The position numbers were made by a program, and so were the translations under genes. The notes under the pieces were generated by a model. It did not search any database. It was given only the letters and a program-made list of their open reading frames with translations, and was not told the origin of the DNA. 64,000 nucleotides of DNA from Thermomonas sp. XSG (GTDB taxonomy: Bacteria > Pseudomonadota > Gammaproteobacteria > Xanthomonadales > Xanthomonadaceae), in assembly GCF_014678725.1 (NCBI RefSeq), contig NZ_CP061497.1:2620001-2684000 (forward strand), in the 5' to 3' direction. Position 1 is the stretch's first letter. Each line of letters starts with the position of its first letter. Shown here piece by piece: positions 16,290-24,641 of the stretch.

Positions 16290-17462
16290 ATGCACCGTTT
16301 CCAGACCACTGCCGTCCACGCCGGCCGCGAGGACTTCGGCGACCTCTGCGTGCACGCGCCGCCGCTGGACCTGTCCACTACCTATCCGATCGCCGACCTC
16401 GATGTTGGCAGCGCTAGTTTCGATGCGCTGGTCGGCGGCCACGCCAGCGCCGCCAACCCGATCTACGCGCGCCTGCACAACCCCACCGTGGCCCGTGCCG
16501 AAAACGCCATCGCCGCGCTCGAGGGCACCCAGGCCTGCGTGGCCTACGCCTCCGGCATGGCGGCGATGACGGCCGTGCTGCTGGATCGCGCCCAGCACGG
16601 CAAGCACGTGCTGGTGGTGCGCCCGCTGTACGGCACCGCCGACCACCTGCTGGCCACCGGCATGTGCGGGCTGGAGGCGGAGTTCGTGAAGGCCGAGGAC
16701 ATCGCCGCGCGTCTTCGCCCCGATACCGCGCTGGTGGTGATCGAAACCCCTGCCAATCCCACCCTCAACCTGGTCGACATCCGGGCGGTGGTCGCGGCTG
16801 CCGGCAGCGTGCCGGTGCTGGTGGACTCCACCTTTGCCACCCCGGTGCTGCAGCGCCCCGCGGAGCTCGGCGCGGCCTACGTCCTGCACAGCGCCACCAA
16901 GTTCCTCGGCGGCCACGGCGACGTGATCGCCGGGGTGGTCTGCTGCGATGAAGCCCGCGCCGCGCCGCTGCGCACCGTGCGCGCGGCCACCGGCGCGCTG
17001 TTGCACCCGCTGGCCGCCTACCTGCTGCACCGCGGCCTGCCCACGCTGAAGCTGCGGGTGGAAGCCGCGCAGGCCAATGCGCAGGTGCTGGCGCAGCGGC
17101 TGAGCGAACACCCGGCGGTGTCGAAGGTGTTCTATCCGAGCCTGCCGGGCGCGCACGGCGCGCACCTTGTCGGCACCCAGATGCGCGGGCCGGGCTGCCT
17201 GATGGCGTTCGAATTGCGCGGCGGCCATGACGCAGCCGCCAAGGTGATGGCGTCGGTGAAGGTGATGACCGCGGCGGTGAGCCTTGGCTCGGTGGACAGC
17301 CTGATCCAGCATCCCGCCGGCCTGACCCATCGCATGGTGGACGAGCAGGTCAAGGCCGCCACCGGCATCACCGCCGGCCTGCTGCGCCTGTCGGTGGGGA
17401 TCGAGGACGTGGAAGACCTGTGGGATGACCTGGCGCAGGCGATGGCAGCCAGCGGCGCCTGA
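16290..17462 (+). CDS. Cys/Met metabolism PLP-dependent enzyme, methionine gamma-lyase-like
   Basis: The 390-residue enzyme belongs to the gamma family of PLP enzymes that includes cystathionine lyases and methionine gamma-lyase. The PLP lysine is Lys204 in LHSATKFLGGHGDVIAG. PIYARLHNPTVARAENAIAALE and SGMAAMTAV form the phosphate-binding region (cited in part: PIYARLHNPTVARAENAI). DSTFATP is the pyridine-binding aspartate. In classic methionine gamma-lyase the motif near residue 116 is LYGCT; here it is LYGTA, so the characteristic cysteine is missing and substrate preference is open. Divergence from an Lrp-type regulator supports amino acid catabolism. Confidence 0.85.
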   Translation: MHRFQTTAVHAGREDFGDLCVHAPPLDLSTTYPIADLDVGSASFDALVGGHASAANPIYARLHNPTVARAENAIAALEGTQACVAYASGMAAMTAVLLDRAQHGKHVLVVRPLYGTADHLLATGMCGLEAEFVKAEDIAARLRPDTALVVIETPANPTLNLVDIRAVVAAAGSVPVLVDSTFATPVLQRPAELGAAYVLHSATKFLGGHGDVIAGVVCCDEARAAPLRTVRAATGALLHPLAAYLLHRGLPTLKLRVEAAQANAQVLAQRLSEHPAVSKVFYPSLPGAHGAHLVGTQMRGPGCLMAFELRGGHDAAAKVMASVKVMTAAVSLGSVDSLIQHPAGLTHRMVDEQVKAATGITAGLLRLSVGIEDVEDLWDDLAQAMAASGA

Positions 17463-17501
17463 GTCCAAGAGAGGCCGGCGCCGGCTCGCGGCGCCGCGGC
17501 T

Positions 17502-17687
17502 TCAGCCCGTCCGGCCACCGACCGGTGGCAGCAGGACGATCAGCAGCGTCGCCAGCGGCCCGCCAAGCAGCGAGCCCAGCCACCAGCCGAAGCCGCTGCG
17601 GCCCTTGGATTGGGCCAGCCCGGCATTGATCAGCGACAGGGTTCCCCAGCCGACGAAAAAGCTGGAACCTGCTTGCGGAAGGGTCAT
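17502..17687 (-). CDS. Small hydrophobic protein of unknown function
   Basis: A 61-residue protein with two likely membrane segments (SSFFVGWGTLSLINAGLA and LGSLLGGPLATLLIVLLPPV). The ATG at 17687 follows GGAG at a good distance; an upstream in-frame extension is proline/arginine-rich and unlikely. It is 74 bases downstream of the DUF937 gene's end and shares its strand, so they may be co-transcribed. I do not recognise the family. The spacing and glycine pattern resemble small inner-membrane proteins common in xanthomonads. Confidence 0.6.
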   Translation of the reverse strand: MTLPQAGSSFFVGWGTLSLINAGLAQSKGRSGFGWWLGSLLGGPLATLLIVLLPPVGGRTG

Positions 17688-17761
17688 GCGTTGCGCTCCA
17701 TTCGGGGAGGACGTGCGGGGTGGGGTGCGCGGACGGGGAGGTCCGCGCACCCAGCGGGGCG

Positions 17762-18376
17762 TCAGCGCCCGCCGCCGAGCAGCCCGCCGCCGATCTTCAT
17801 CAGATCGCCCAAACCCAGCTGGCCGTCGCCGTCCTGGTCGAGCACGGCGCCCAGCAGTCCGCCGCCGAGGCCACCGGCCTGCCGCACCTGCGCGTGTTCC
17901 TGGCCGAGGATGTCGCCCAGCGCCTGCGGCGATGCCGCTTCCTGCTGGCCGCCGAACATGCGCTTGGCCAGATAGGCCATGACGATGGGGGCCAGGATCT
18001 TCAGCAGTATCTGCGCCTTGTCCCCGCCCAGCCCGGTGGCCTGGCCGAGGCCGCTTTCCGCACGCGGCAGTTGGCCGCCGAAAATGTGGCCGAGCTGGCC
18101 GAGGCCGTCGGTCTGGCGGCCCTGCTGGCCACCCAGCACCGCGCCGAGGACGTCGCCGAGCCCGCCGCCGCCGTTGTGGTCGCGGCCCAGCGCGCCGAAC
18201 AGGGCTTCCGCGCCGCCCGGCTGGGCGGTGTTGCGGCCCATCGCGCCGAGGATCATCGGCAGCGCGGCGGCAATCGCCCCCGAGGTCTGCGCGGGGTCGG
18301 TGCCCAGTTGCTGGCTGATCTGCTGCAGGGCGGGGCCGGAGAGCTGGGAAAAGAGGTCATCGGTCAGGGACGGCAT
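17762..18376 (-). CDS. DUF937 domain protein with an EF-hand-like calcium loop
   Basis: The 204-residue protein starts at 18376 with AGGAG upstream. The DUF937 region shows DLFSQLSGPALQQISQQLGT, AIAAALPMILGAMGRN and LLKILAPIVMAYLAKRMFG. Near the C-terminus, VLDQDGDGQLGLGDLMK (about residues 177-193) fits the DxDxDGxxxxxD calcium-binding loop, followed by glycine-rich GGGLLGGGR. Its function is unknown; relatives are small abundant proteins, some secreted without signal. No signal peptide is seen. The glycine content is high throughout. Confidence 0.75.
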   Translation of the reverse strand: MPSLTDDLFSQLSGPALQQISQQLGTDPAQTSGAIAAALPMILGAMGRNTAQPGGAEALFGALGRDHNGGGGLGDVLGAVLGGQQGRQTDGLGQLGHIFGGQLPRAESGLGQATGLGGDKAQILLKILAPIVMAYLAKRMFGGQQEAASPQALGDILGQEHAQVRQAGGLGGGLLGAVLDQDGDGQLGLGDLMKIGGGLLGGGR

Positions 18377-18482
18377 GCGGGACTCCTGCGCGGTCGCCGG
18401 TTGGCGAGTGCGGCTAGGGTAACCCCGCACTGAAAGCGCCGGCAGGCGAACCTGCCGGCGTCCAGGCGGGATGCCGAAGTCG

Positions 18483-19985
18483 TCAGCCCAGGCTGTTCGG
18501 GGATTGCTCGCCGGCGAAGGCGCCGAGCTTGCGCAGCGCGGCCTCCACCCCGGCGCCGTAGGCGGGGTCGGCCTTCGTGCAGTTGTCCACGTGACGGCGC
18601 TTGATGAAGTCGGGCGCGTCGCCCATCGCACGGGCGGTGTTGTCGAACAGCAGTTTCTGTTTTTCCGGCGTCATCAGGCGGAACAGGTCGCCGGGCTGCT
18701 TGAAGTAGTCGGCATCGTCCTCTCGGTAGTTGAACCAGTCCGCGAGGTTGCCGCTGATCTTCAACGGCGGTTCGCGGAACTGCGGCTGTTCCTGCCACTG
18801 CTGGAAGCTGTTGGGCTCGTAATGCGGCAGGCCGCCGTAGTTGCCGTCGACCCGGCCGATGCCGTCACGGTGGTTGCTGTGCACCGGGCAGCGCGCGGCG
18901 TTGACCGGGATCTGCTGGTAGTTGGTGCCGAGCCGGTAGCGCTGCGCGTCGGCGTAGTTGAACAGCCGGGCCTGCAGCATCTTGTCCGGCGACACGCCGA
19001 TGCCCGGCACCAGGTTGGACGGCGCGAACGCGCTCTGCTCGACGTCGGCGAAGAAGTTCTCGGGATTGCGGTTCAGCTCGAACTCTCCGACCTCGATCAG
19101 CGGGTAGTCCGCTTTCGGCCACACCTTGGTGAGGTCGAACGGGTGGTAGGGGACCTTCTCGGCGTCGGTCTCCGGCATCACCTGAACGTACATCGTCCAC
19201 TTCGGGAAGTCGCCGCGCTCGATGGCGTCGAACAGGTCGCGCTGGTGGGTCTCGCGGTCGTTGCCGATCGCTTCGGCGGCCTCGGCGTCGGTGAGGTTCC
19301 TGATGCCCTGCTGGGTGCGGAAGTGGAACTTCACCCAGAAGCGCTCGCCGGCCGCATTCCAGAAGCTGTAGGTATGCGAGCCGAAGCCGTGCATGTGGCG
19401 GTAGCTGGCGGGGATGCCGCGGTCGCTCATCACGATGGTGATCTGGTGCAGTGCCTCCGGCAGCAGCGTCCACCAGTCCCAGTTGTTGGTGGCGCTGCGC
19501 AGGTTGGTGCGCGGGTCGCGTTTGACCACCTTGTTGAGGTCGGGGAACTTGCGCGGGTCGCGGATGAAGAACACCGGGGTGTTGTTGCCCACCATGTCCC
19601 AGTTGCCTTCCTCGGTGTAGAACTTCAGCGCGAAGCCGCGGATGTCGCGCTCGGCGTCGGCCGCGCCGCGCTCGCCGGCGACGGTGGTGAAGCGGGCGAA
19701 CATCTCGGTCTTCTTGCCGACCACGCTGAAGATCTTCGCGCGGGTGTACCTCGTGATGTCGTGGGTGACGGTGAAGGTGCCGAAGGCGCCGGAGCCCTTG
19801 GCGTGCATGCGCCGCTCCGGGATCACCTCGCGCACGAAGTTGCCCAGTTTCTCGTGCAGCCAGACGTCCTGCGAAAGGAGCGGGCCGCGTGGCCCGGCGG
19901 TCAGGCTGTTCTGGTTGTCGGGTACCGGCGCGCCGAAGTCGGTGGTCAGGTAGCTGGGCTTGGGGGGATCGGTGGGCTTGCGCAT
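18483..19985 (-). CDS. Monofunctional heme catalase
   Basis: The 500-residue small-subunit catalase turns hydrogen peroxide into water and oxygen. The distal histidine lies in [14 protein letters not shown] (His61), the distal asparagine in [14 protein letters not shown] (about 134), and the proximal tyrosine ligand in the [14 protein letters not shown] segment. Size and lack of signal peptide fit a cytoplasmic KatA-type enzyme. It is monocistronic. A candidate promoter region with two ATCGAT copies lies just upstream. Confidence 0.97.
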   Translation of the reverse strand: MRKPTDPPKPSYLTTDFGAPVPDNQNSLTAGPRGPLLSQDVWLHEKLGNFVREVIPERRMHAKGSGAFGTFTVTHDITRYTRAKIFSVVGKKTEMFARFTTVAGERGAADAERDIRGFALKFYTEEGNWDMVGNNTPVFFIRDPRKFPDLNKVVKRDPRTNLRSATNNWDWWTLLPEALHQITIVMSDRGIPASYRHMHGFGSHTYSFWNAAGERFWVKFHFRTQQGIRNLTDAEAAEAIGNDRETHQRDLFDAIERGDFPKWTMYVQVMPETDAEKVPYHPFDLTKVWPKADYPLIEVGEFELNRNPENFFADVEQSAFAPSNLVPGIGVSPDKMLQARLFNYADAQRYRLGTNYQQIPVNAARCPVHSNHRDGIGRVDGNYGGLPHYEPNSFQQWQEQPQFREPPLKISGNLADWFNYREDDADYFKQPGDLFRLMTPEKQKLLFDNTARAMGDAPDFIKRRHVDNCTKADPAYGAGVEAALRKLGAFAGEQSPNSLG

Positions 19986-20014
19986 CGCACTGGCTCCGTG
20001 GCGGGTGATGCGGC

Positions 20015-20050
20015 CACTCTAGGAGCCCTGATCGATGATTGGAAATCGAT
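20015..20050 (-). promoter_or_regulatory. Candidate catalase promoter with repeated ATCGAT
   Basis: Two ATCGAT hexamers (20031-20036 and 20045-20050) flank GATTGGAA. On the catalase strand they sit just before TAGAGT, a fair -10. The arrangement resembles a peroxide-responsive OxyR region but does not match the full four-tetrad consensus, so the regulator is uncertain. Confidence 0.3.
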
Positions 20051-20098
20051 TGGCGGGATCATTCTGATTGTTTCTGGCTATGTACCAGCCGTCTGCGA

Positions 20099-20800
20099 TC
20101 AAAGCCCTGATGGACCGTCGACGCGTCGGCTCCAGTCCTCTACCGCGCCCTGTTCCAGACGGCGTTCGATCAGTTTGCGGTGCGACGGCACCAGCGGCAG
20201 CGCCAGTGCGGGTTCCAGCTGGATCGGGTCGAGCACGCGCTGGTACAGCAGCGCGCCCAGGCGCTGCAGCGTCCAACCCGGGTGCGGGCGCTCGGTCAGC
20301 ACCAGCACGTCGCCGGCGCGCGCCGTGCCGGGCCGCAGCACCCGGTAATACCAGCCAGTACGGCCGGTGGCCTGTACCCGGCGGGCCATGTCGGCCACGC
20401 CGAAGCGGTCGTTGAGCTTCCAGCAGGGCTGCCGGCCCTGGCTGACTTCCAGCAGTGCGTCTCCCAGCACGAAGCGGTCGCCCAGGCATACATCGGCTTC
20501 GGTCAGGCCGCGGGTGCTGATGTTTTCGCCGAACGCGCCAGGCGCCTGCAGCAGTGGCAGCACACCCAGATCCTGGCGCCAGGCGGTGTAGTGGTCGAAG
20601 GCGTACTGGTGCACCGCCTTGTCCACGCCGCCGTGCACGCGCAGGTCGCCCTGTTCGTCGCCTTCGAGGCCCAGCTCGCCAATGTGTACCGCTCCAGCCA
20701 ATGGCCGCTTGTCGATGGCGCTGCTTGTGCCGGGCCGGGTATAGGCGCGTGCCTTGCCAGCCAGCAGGGCATCCACGGCGACGGCGGTCGAGCCGCTCAT
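20099..20800 (-). CDS. MOSC domain protein, YiiM family
   Basis: The 233-residue protein has a MOSC domain (about residues 28-165; [40 protein letters not shown]) with the conserved cysteine in [13 protein letters not shown] that could bind the molybdenum cofactor, and a C-terminal 3-alpha domain. YiiM proteins use molybdenum cofactor to reduce N-hydroxylated compounds such as 6-hydroxylaminopurine. The start overlaps the end of mutS by four bases (ATGA), so the two are co-translated. Pairing a base-analogue detoxifier with mismatch repair makes sense as joint mutation avoidance, though this is inference. Confidence 0.88.
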   Translation of the reverse strand: MSGSTAVAVDALLAGKARAYTRPGTSSAIDKRPLAGAVHIGELGLEGDEQGDLRVHGGVDKAVHQYAFDHYTAWRQDLGVLPLLQAPGAFGENISTRGLTEADVCLGDRFVLGDALLEVSQGRQPCWKLNDRFGVADMARRVQATGRTGWYYRVLRPGTARAGDVLVLTERPHPGWTLQRLGALLYQRVLDPIQLEPALALPLVPSHRKLIERRLEQGAVEDWSRRVDGPSGL

Positions 20801-23394
20801 GCCAGCGCCTTCAGCCGGTACAGCGCTTCCAGTGCCTGCTTCGGGGTCAGGTCGTCGGGATCGATGCCGGCCAGCGCGTCCAGCGCCGCGCTGGACGGGG
20901 CGAACAGGCCGAACTGCTGCGGCTGGTCCAGGGCAGGCGCGCTCAGTGGGACATGCGGCGCGTTGCGGCTCTGCGCCTCGAGCTCCGCCAGTCGCGTCCT
21001 GGCCTGCTGCAGCGCGGCTTTCGGCAGGCCGGCCAGCGCGGCCACCTGCAGGCCGAAGCTGCGGTTGGCCGGGCCGGGACGGACCGCGTGCATGAACACC
21101 AGCGCGTCGCCGTGCTCCACCGCGTCCAGATGCAGGTTGGCGATGCCGCTGCCCGGTTCGGCCAGCGCGGTCAGCTCGAAGTAGTGGGTCGCGAACAGCG
21201 TGTAGCTGCGGTTGCCGGCAGCCAGCTGCCGCGCCACCGCGTCGGCCAGGGCCAGACCGTCGTAGGTGGAGGTGCCGCGGCCGATCTCGTCCATCAGCAC
21301 CAGCGACTGCTCGCTGGCGTGGTGGAGGATGTAGGCGGTTTCGCTCATCTCCACCATGAAAGTGGACTGGCCGCGGGCGAGGTCGTCGCCGGCGCCGATG
21401 CGGGTGAGGATGCGGTCGATCGGCCCAATCTCCGCCTGCGCCGCCGGCACGAAGCTGCCGATGCAGGCCAGCAGCACGATCAGCGCGTTCTGGCGCATGA
21501 AGGTCGACTTGCCGCCCATGTTCGGGCCGGTGATGACGTACATACGCGTTGCGTCATCGAAGACAAGATCGTTCGGCTCGAACGGCGCGTCGCGAAGCGC
21601 TTCCACCACCGGGTGGCGACCGCGTTCGATGCGGATGCCGGGGTCGTCGTGCAGCGTCGGCCGGCTCCAGTCCAGCGCCTGCGCGCGCTCGGCGAAACCG
21701 GCCAGCACGTCCAGTTCGCTCAGCGCCAGCGCGCAGTGGCGCAGCGGTTCCAGCACGGCGTTCAGTGCGTCCAACACCCCTTCGTACAGCAGCTTCTCGC
21801 GCGCCAGCGCCCGCTCGCGCGCGGACAGCACCTTGTCCTCGAAGCCCTTCAGCTCCTCGGTGATGTAGCGCTCCGCGCCGGTCAGGGTCTGGCGGCGGGT
21901 GTAATGCACCGGCGCCTTGTCGCTCTGGCCCTTGCTGATCTCGATGAAATAGCCGTGCACGCGGTTGTAGCCGACCTTGAGGTTGGCGATGCCGGTGGCC
22001 TCGCGCTCGCGCGCTTCCAGGTCGATCAGGAACCGGTCGGCATTGGTCGAGAGCTGCCGTAGTTCGTCGAGTTCGGCATCAAAGCCCTCCTCGATCACGC
22101 CGCCGTCGCGCGCCAGCAGCGGCGGCTGGCCGACGATGGCGGCGCGCAGCATGCGCGCGGTGTCTTCGTGTTCGCCGAGTTCGGCGTGCAGCGCGGCCAG
22201 CCGCGGCGAATCCAGAGGAGCGAGGATCCCGCGCACGGCCGGCAGCAGCGACAGTCCGTCGCGCAGGGTGGACAGGTCGCGGGGGCGGGCGCTGCGCAGG
22301 GCGACGCGTGCGAGGATGCGTTCCATGTCGCCGAGGCCTCGGAACGCCTCGCGCAGGGCATCATCGGCCCGATGCTCGAGCAGCGTCTGCACCGCGTGGT
22401 GGCGTTCGCCGACCACCCGGCGGTCGCGCAGCGGGCGGTGCAGCCAGCGTCGCAACAGGCGGCCGCCCATCGGGGTGACGGTGGAGTCCAGTACGCCCAG
22501 CAGGGTGGCTTTCACATCGCCGTCGACGCGCGTGTCCAGCTCCAGGTGGCGGCGCGTCGCGGCGTTCATCGCGATGGCGTCGTCGCTGGTCTCGAGGGCG
22601 ATGCTGCGCAGGTGCGGCAACCGCTGCTTCTGGGTTTCCTCCACGTAGCCCAGCACCGCCGCGGCGGCGGCGACCGCCAGCGGGCGGTCTTCCAGGCCGA
22701 AGGCGGTGAGGTCGTGCACGGCGAAGAACTGCAGCAGCTGGCGGCGACCGGAGTCGGCGTCGAACAGCCACGGCGGGCGCCGGCGCAGCCCGCGCGATTC
22801 CAGCGCGCAGGCGGGCCAGCCGTCCTCGTCGGCGAGCAGCGTTTCCGCCGGCTGCAGGCGCGCCAGCTCGGCTTCCAGCGCGTCTTCGCCGGCCACTTCG
22901 TTGGCGCGCAGGCGGCCGCTGGCAAGGTCGGCCCAAGCGAGGCCGTATCCTTGCTTGCCGCGGCTGATCGCCAGCAGCAGGGTGTCGCGGCGTTCGTCCA
23001 GCAGCGCCTCGTCGGTCACCGTGCCGGGGGTGACGATGCGCACCACCTTGCGTTCCACGATGCCCTTGGAGGTCGCGGGATCGCCGATCTGCTCGCAGAT
23101 CGCCACCGATTCGCCCAGCGCCACCAGCCGCGCCAGATAACCTTCGGCCGCATGGTGCGGCACCCCCGCCATCGGGATCGGCTGGCCGGCCGACTGCCCG
23201 CGCTGGGTCAGGGTGATGTCCAGCAGCCGCGCCGCCTTGCGGGCGTCATCGAAGAACAGCTCGTAGAAATCGCCCATGCGGAAGAACAGCAGCACGTCCG
23301 GGTGCTCCGCCTTGGCGGCGAAGAACTGCTTCATCAGCGGGGTGTGTTCTGTGGGAGGCGTGGGCTTTCCCTGGGGGTCTTTCGTTTCGAGCAT
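20797..23394 (-). CDS. mutS: DNA mismatch repair protein MutS
   Basis: The 865-residue mismatch recognition ATPase has full family length. The N-terminal mismatch-binding domain holds [15 protein letters not shown] with the Phe-x-Glu-like wedge (MGDFYELF). The connector, lever and clamp regions follow. The C-terminal ATPase has Walker [14 protein letters not shown] (about residue 620), [16 protein letters not shown] and [11 protein letters not shown]. The start [20 protein letters not shown] precedes [13 protein letters not shown], the usual N-terminus. The MOSC gene follows with an ATGA overlap. Confidence 0.98.
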   Translation of the reverse strand: MLETKDPQGKPTPPTEHTPLMKQFFAAKAEHPDVLLFFRMGDFYELFFDDARKAARLLDITLTQRGQSAGQPIPMAGVPHHAAEGYLARLVALGESVAICEQIGDPATSKGIVERKVVRIVTPGTVTDEALLDERRDTLLLAISRGKQGYGLAWADLASGRLRANEVAGEDALEAELARLQPAETLLADEDGWPACALESRGLRRRPPWLFDADSGRRQLLQFFAVHDLTAFGLEDRPLAVAAAAAVLGYVEETQKQRLPHLRSIALETSDDAIAMNAATRRHLELDTRVDGDVKATLLGVLDSTVTPMGGRLLRRWLHRPLRDRRVVGERHHAVQTLLEHRADDALREAFRGLGDMERILARVALRSARPRDLSTLRDGLSLLPAVRGILAPLDSPRLAALHAELGEHEDTARMLRAAIVGQPPLLARDGGVIEEGFDAELDELRQLSTNADRFLIDLEAREREATGIANLKVGYNRVHGYFIEISKGQSDKAPVHYTRRQTLTGAERYITEELKGFEDKVLSARERALAREKLLYEGVLDALNAVLEPLRHCALALSELDVLAGFAERAQALDWSRPTLHDDPGIRIERGRHPVVEALRDAPFEPNDLVFDDATRMYVITGPNMGGKSTFMRQNALIVLLACIGSFVPAAQAEIGPIDRILTRIGAGDDLARGQSTFMVEMSETAYILHHASEQSLVLMDEIGRGTSTYDGLALADAVARQLAAGNRSYTLFATHYFELTALAEPGSGIANLHLDAVEHGDALVFMHAVRPGPANRSFGLQVAALAGLPKAALQQARTRLAELEAQSRNAPHVPLSAPALDQPQQFGLFAPSSAALDALAGIDPDDLTPKQALEALYRLKALA

Positions 23395-23567
23395 TTGCCG
23401 CGGAGTGCCGGAATCGGGGAGGTGGCTGCGGATTCGCAGCGGAGGGCAGCCATCTTAGTGGGCAACGCCGGCGAAGGGGGCGTGGGCACGGCCCAGCGGC
23501 GGTGCTGCTGGCGGGAACGAACGGCTGGCGGTTGTCGTCGGTCCGATCCTCGCGGCCGCCGGCTGGG

Positions 23568-24182
23568 TCAGGGCCTGCGTGGCCGGACCGAGACATGCGG
23601 GTGGTCGGGAACGTGCCAGCGCCACGGGAAATCGGTGGCCTTGCTGATGCCGATGCGCGGGCCCACCACGGGATCGGCGGGTGGCGGGGTGCCATCGCTG
23701 ACGATGCGGATGCCGCGATCGCCGAGCACGAGGTCGGCGCCATCCAGTTCGCGGGTGATGCCGAATGCCTGCGACAGCTTGCCGGGACCGCTGGCCAGGT
23801 CGGTGTCGCGGCGCGCAGCCGGACGCGCAGCGCGCATGGACTCGATGCCCAGAACCGGTTCGGCGGCGCGGAGGAGCACGCCCACGCCTTCGCCCACTTC
23901 GCCGCAGACCGCGTTGCTGCCCCAGTGCATGCCGTAGGTGAAATAGACATACAGGTGGCCGGGCGGGCCGAACATGGTGGCGTTGCGCGCGGTCGGTCCG
24001 CGGAACGAATGCGCGGCCGGGTCCTCGTGGCCGGCATAGGCTTCCACCTCCACGATCCGGGCGGCGCGTCCGTCGGCCCGCACAAGCAGTTTGTTCAGCA
24101 GTTCCGGGGCCACCATCGCCGGGTGCCGGCGATAGAAGTCCCGCGGCAGTGCCGGCCAGCCGTGCTCAATGGCGGATGGCAC
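23568..24182 (-). CDS. 3-methyladenine DNA glycosylase (AAG/MPG family)
   Basis: The 204-residue DNA repair glycosylase removes alkylated purines. Family motifs are LPRDFYRRHPAMVAPELLNK, RIVEVEAYAGHEDPAAHSFR, YVYFTYGMHWGSNAVC and GPGKLSQAFGI. No ATG lies before the conserved N-terminus. A GTG at 24182 is the best start, which overlaps the upstream small gene by 17 bases; the ribosome-binding site there is weak. The frame stays open further upstream without conservation. Confidence 0.9.
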   Translation of the reverse strand: MPSAIEHGWPALPRDFYRRHPAMVAPELLNKLLVRADGRAARIVEVEAYAGHEDPAAHSFRGPTARNATMFGPPGHLYVYFTYGMHWGSNAVCGEVGEGVGVLLRAAEPVLGIESMRAARPAARRDTDLASGPGKLSQAFGITRELDGADLVLGDRGIRIVSDGTPPPADPVVGPRIGISKATDFPWRWHVPDHPHVSVRPRRP

Positions 24183-24366
24183 GGCCCACCGTGACGTCGT
24201 GGCGGTCGAGGTGCTGCTGCGGATCCGTGGCCGCTTGCGGCGCCGGAGTGGACGACGCGGTGCGCCCGCCGATATCCGCGAACACGCGATCCAGGTCCTG
24301 GCGGAAACGCGGCATCTGCGTGGCAATGGCATCCAGCCGCGCGTCCAGGTCGGTTCTGTTCGGCAT
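24166..24366 (-). CDS. Small protein of unknown function upstream of the glycosylase
   Basis: A 66-residue hydrophilic protein, MPNRTDLDARLDAIATQMPR at the start, starting at 24366 with GGAGG upstream. The first 35 residues should form an amphipathic helix; the rest is low complexity with Ala, Gln and His. No family is recognised. Its stop lies inside the start region of the DNA glycosylase gene, so both are probably on one transcript. Confidence 0.55.
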   Translation of the reverse strand: MPNRTDLDARLDAIATQMPRFRQDLDRVFADIGGRTASSTPAPQAATDPQQHLDRHDVTVGRAIRH

Positions 24367-24641
24367 GACGGCCTCCTGTGTCTTCCGTGGAAGTGTATTG
24401 CGGCGCCTGTCAGGGCGGTTCACAAGCCGATCACCGGCGGCGGGCAGGGCAGGTCGCAGCGGTGCCGACGCGATCCTGCGAGGGGCTCCGGCGATGCCCT
24501 GGGGCGGCGCATGCCGGACGTCTGGTCGCCCTGTTGCAGGTGTGCTAGCGTCCTTGGCATGCGGCCATCCCCCACGTGGTCGCAGCCACAGCAGCAGCTG
24601 TCCATAACGATTCCATCGAAACCACCAGTGGGGGGAAGGTC

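Noticed and set aside
20031-20050. A definite OxyR binding site before catalase
   Set aside because: Two ATCGAT copies are present, but the four-tetrad ATAG-N7-CTAT pattern is not matched, so it was kept only as a weak candidate.
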